A stretch of 64,000 bases of DNA from Closterium sp. NIES-65 (taxonomy: Eukaryota > Streptophyta > Zygnematophyceae > Desmidiales > Closteriaceae): positions 434,001-498,000 of the forward strand of contig CANXME010002014.1 in assembly GCA_948144175.1 (NCBI GenBank). The letters run 5' to 3'. Below the pieces are notes generated by a model. It worked only from the letters and a program-made list of their open reading frames with translations, searched no databases and was not told the origin of the DNA. A program made the translations under genes and the position numbers. Positions 62,801-64,000 of the stretch are shown piece after piece (position 1 is the first letter of the stretch; each line of letters begins with the position of its first letter).

Positions 62801-64000
62801 CGCTCACAGGACACGGGAGACGACAGGACGGGAGGCACGGAGGTAGTCGGACAACGGGTTGTTGAACACAGTGAGGGACAAATCAAGGGGCTGTGGAAGG
62901 ACAGAAAGAGGTGGAACACAAGAGCGGAGAATAAGTTGAAATTGCCTGTTCGCACGGTAACGGGACCGACAGGACTATGGAGACACATCACTACAGAGGG
63001 GAGAACGACAAGCCCACGGTGATGAGGAAAGGGACGCAACAGGGGGAACAAGAGGGGACGGTAGGGGACCACGAACCAAACGTGCAGATGCAGGATCGGG
63101 CAAGTCGCGCAATCGCTGCCGCTTTGCCTCTTCTTGCGTCTGCTGCGTCGGCACCTGCCCCTACTGCTGCTCCTTTGGCTCCTCCTCTGCCCTCTCTTGC
63201 TGCGCCTCCTGCTGCGACCGGGACTCCTGCGCTACCCTCTCCTGCTGCGGCCGTGACTCCTCCTCTACTCTCTCCTGTTGTGGCTGCGGCTCCTCCTCTA
63301 CCCTCTCTTAACGCTCTGACTGAGACTTCTTATACTGCTTCTGCTGCTGCCGTGCCCTCTCAAACCTCTTCCGCTCCTCCTTCTCCAACCGGAGGAGACG
63401 CTGCTCACGGGTTAGGAAACGTACAGTGCGCGTCGTAGGCGCCACAGTGCCAGTGCCTCTAGCTCCCGCATCCCCAGAATCAGCACCTCCACCACCGACA
63501 CCCCCGGTACCTCCATTACCTCCTGTAGGAACACCCCCAGGCTCCGCAGAAACCGGCTGCAGAGAAGAACAAGGAGGGAATAGCGGGACGGACGGGAAGC
63601 CAGGGGGTGACACGGGGTGAGGCCGCCGAGTCAAGGCTGCCGTGTCCTCCACGGGAGTGACCTCCACGCCCACACCCCCTGCACCCCTAGAGCCAACACC
63701 ACCAGCTCCAGCAGCCCCAGTACCCTCACCCTCCGCAACTGCACCTCCCTCACCCCCAGACTTGACAGGGACTGGACGCTGCGGGGAAACAACTGCGGAG
63801 TGACGTGCGACACACCTGACGGTGCTGGATGTGAAGGACGGGGCTCTAACGGGGCGACTAGGAGGGGGCTCATGGGTGAGGAACAGTGGGGGAAAAATAC
63901 CTCAGTACCTCGGTGGGGGTGACTCCTATAGTAACAGACGGACTCGTCCAACGTGACGTCCTATGAAGCGAAGAACTGGTGGGTGACCGGATCGTAGAAC
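62801..64000 (-). pseudogene. Copia E linker and end of integrase region
   Basis: Minus strand: LDESVCYYRSHPHRG (63951 leftward) matches FDESVPFYRLFPYRT of copia A; then Val/Leu/Gly-rich repeats and a segment GGVPTGGNGGTGGVGGGGA (63560-63470) as in the linkers of A-D, and a Lys/Arg/Glu-rich stretch (63420-63308). Open frames on the plus strand here are shadows. Confidence 0.7.

Larger units (their letters stand above)
60746..64000 (-). mobile_element. Copia E: fossil minus-strand Ty1/copia element (continues past the window)
   Basis: Read on the minus strand from 64000: end of integrase region (LDESVCYYRSHPHR), Gly/Ala/Pro linker, RT, RNase H, 3' untranslated box, probable LTR. More diverged from A-D than they are from each other. 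Many stops and shifts. Confidence 0.82.

Noticed and set aside
1-64000. tRNA, rRNA or snRNA genes
   Set aside because: No cloverleaf or conserved rRNA segment noticed; the tRNA-like matches are only primer binding sites next to LTRs.

Overview
The window is a eukaryotic, transposon-dense stretch; I see no convincing host gene. Five lines point to a green plant lineage, most likely a streptophyte (charophyte-type) alga: (i) the Ty1/copia elements have primer binding sites of the form TGGTTTCAGAG, close to the plant initiator-Met-tRNA type (TGGTATCAGAGC); (ii) one Ty3/gypsy element is a chromovirus with a C-terminal chromodomain; (iii) another Ty3/gypsy element carries a DNMT3-like cytosine-5 methyltransferase, an arrangement reported before only from charophytes and dinoflagellates as far as I know; (iv) many nonsense mutations look like C-to-T changes at CHG sites, a plant-type methylation context; (v) spliceosomal-type introns appear in one candidate gene. 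The species is an inference.

The left 45 kb is a nest of LTR retrotransposons. Copia A (1-7338, left LTR cut by the window edge) is intact and sits inside the 5' LTR of decayed copia B (ends 14418). B in turn abuts a minus-strand Ty3/gypsy fossil (14419-15245). Copia D (15685-45127, TSD GGAAA) was split in its leader by copia C (16686-38668, TSD CTACT). C was then split twice: by the DNMT-bearing gypsy element G1 (19353-27476) and by the chromovirus G2 (29714-35850). Removing the insertions restores the order gag-protease-integrase-RT-RNase H in both C and D.

The right 19 kb is a second nest in minus-strand copia fossils. Copia F starts with its 3' LTR near 46279 and is split by a solo LTR (X1, 47773-48598, TSD ATCTT), by a 9-kb unclassified insertion Y (48852-57925, TSD GGGAT) and by a second member of the X family (X2, 5' LTR at 58238-59254 plus a decayed gag). 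A further minus-strand copia, E, fills 60746 to the window end. Y holds strongly strand-skewed C-rich and G-rich DNA, a 20-bp minisatellite, and a candidate three-exon gene of 319 codons that I do not recognise.

The copia elements share an unusual design: LTRs of only about 125-136 bp, a GC-rich repeat leader of 0.7-1 kb, a poly-glycine Gag with a non-canonical zinc knuckle, a long Gly/Ala/Pro/Glu linker between integrase and RT, and a conserved 3' untranslated box followed by a hairpin that contains the polypurine tract. The most exciting object is G1: it fuses Gag, three zinc knuckles, protease, a DNMT3-like methyltransferase, RT, RNase H and integrase in one reading frame, and its primer binding site is perfectly complementary to a segment of its own LTR, which suggests self-primed reverse transcription.
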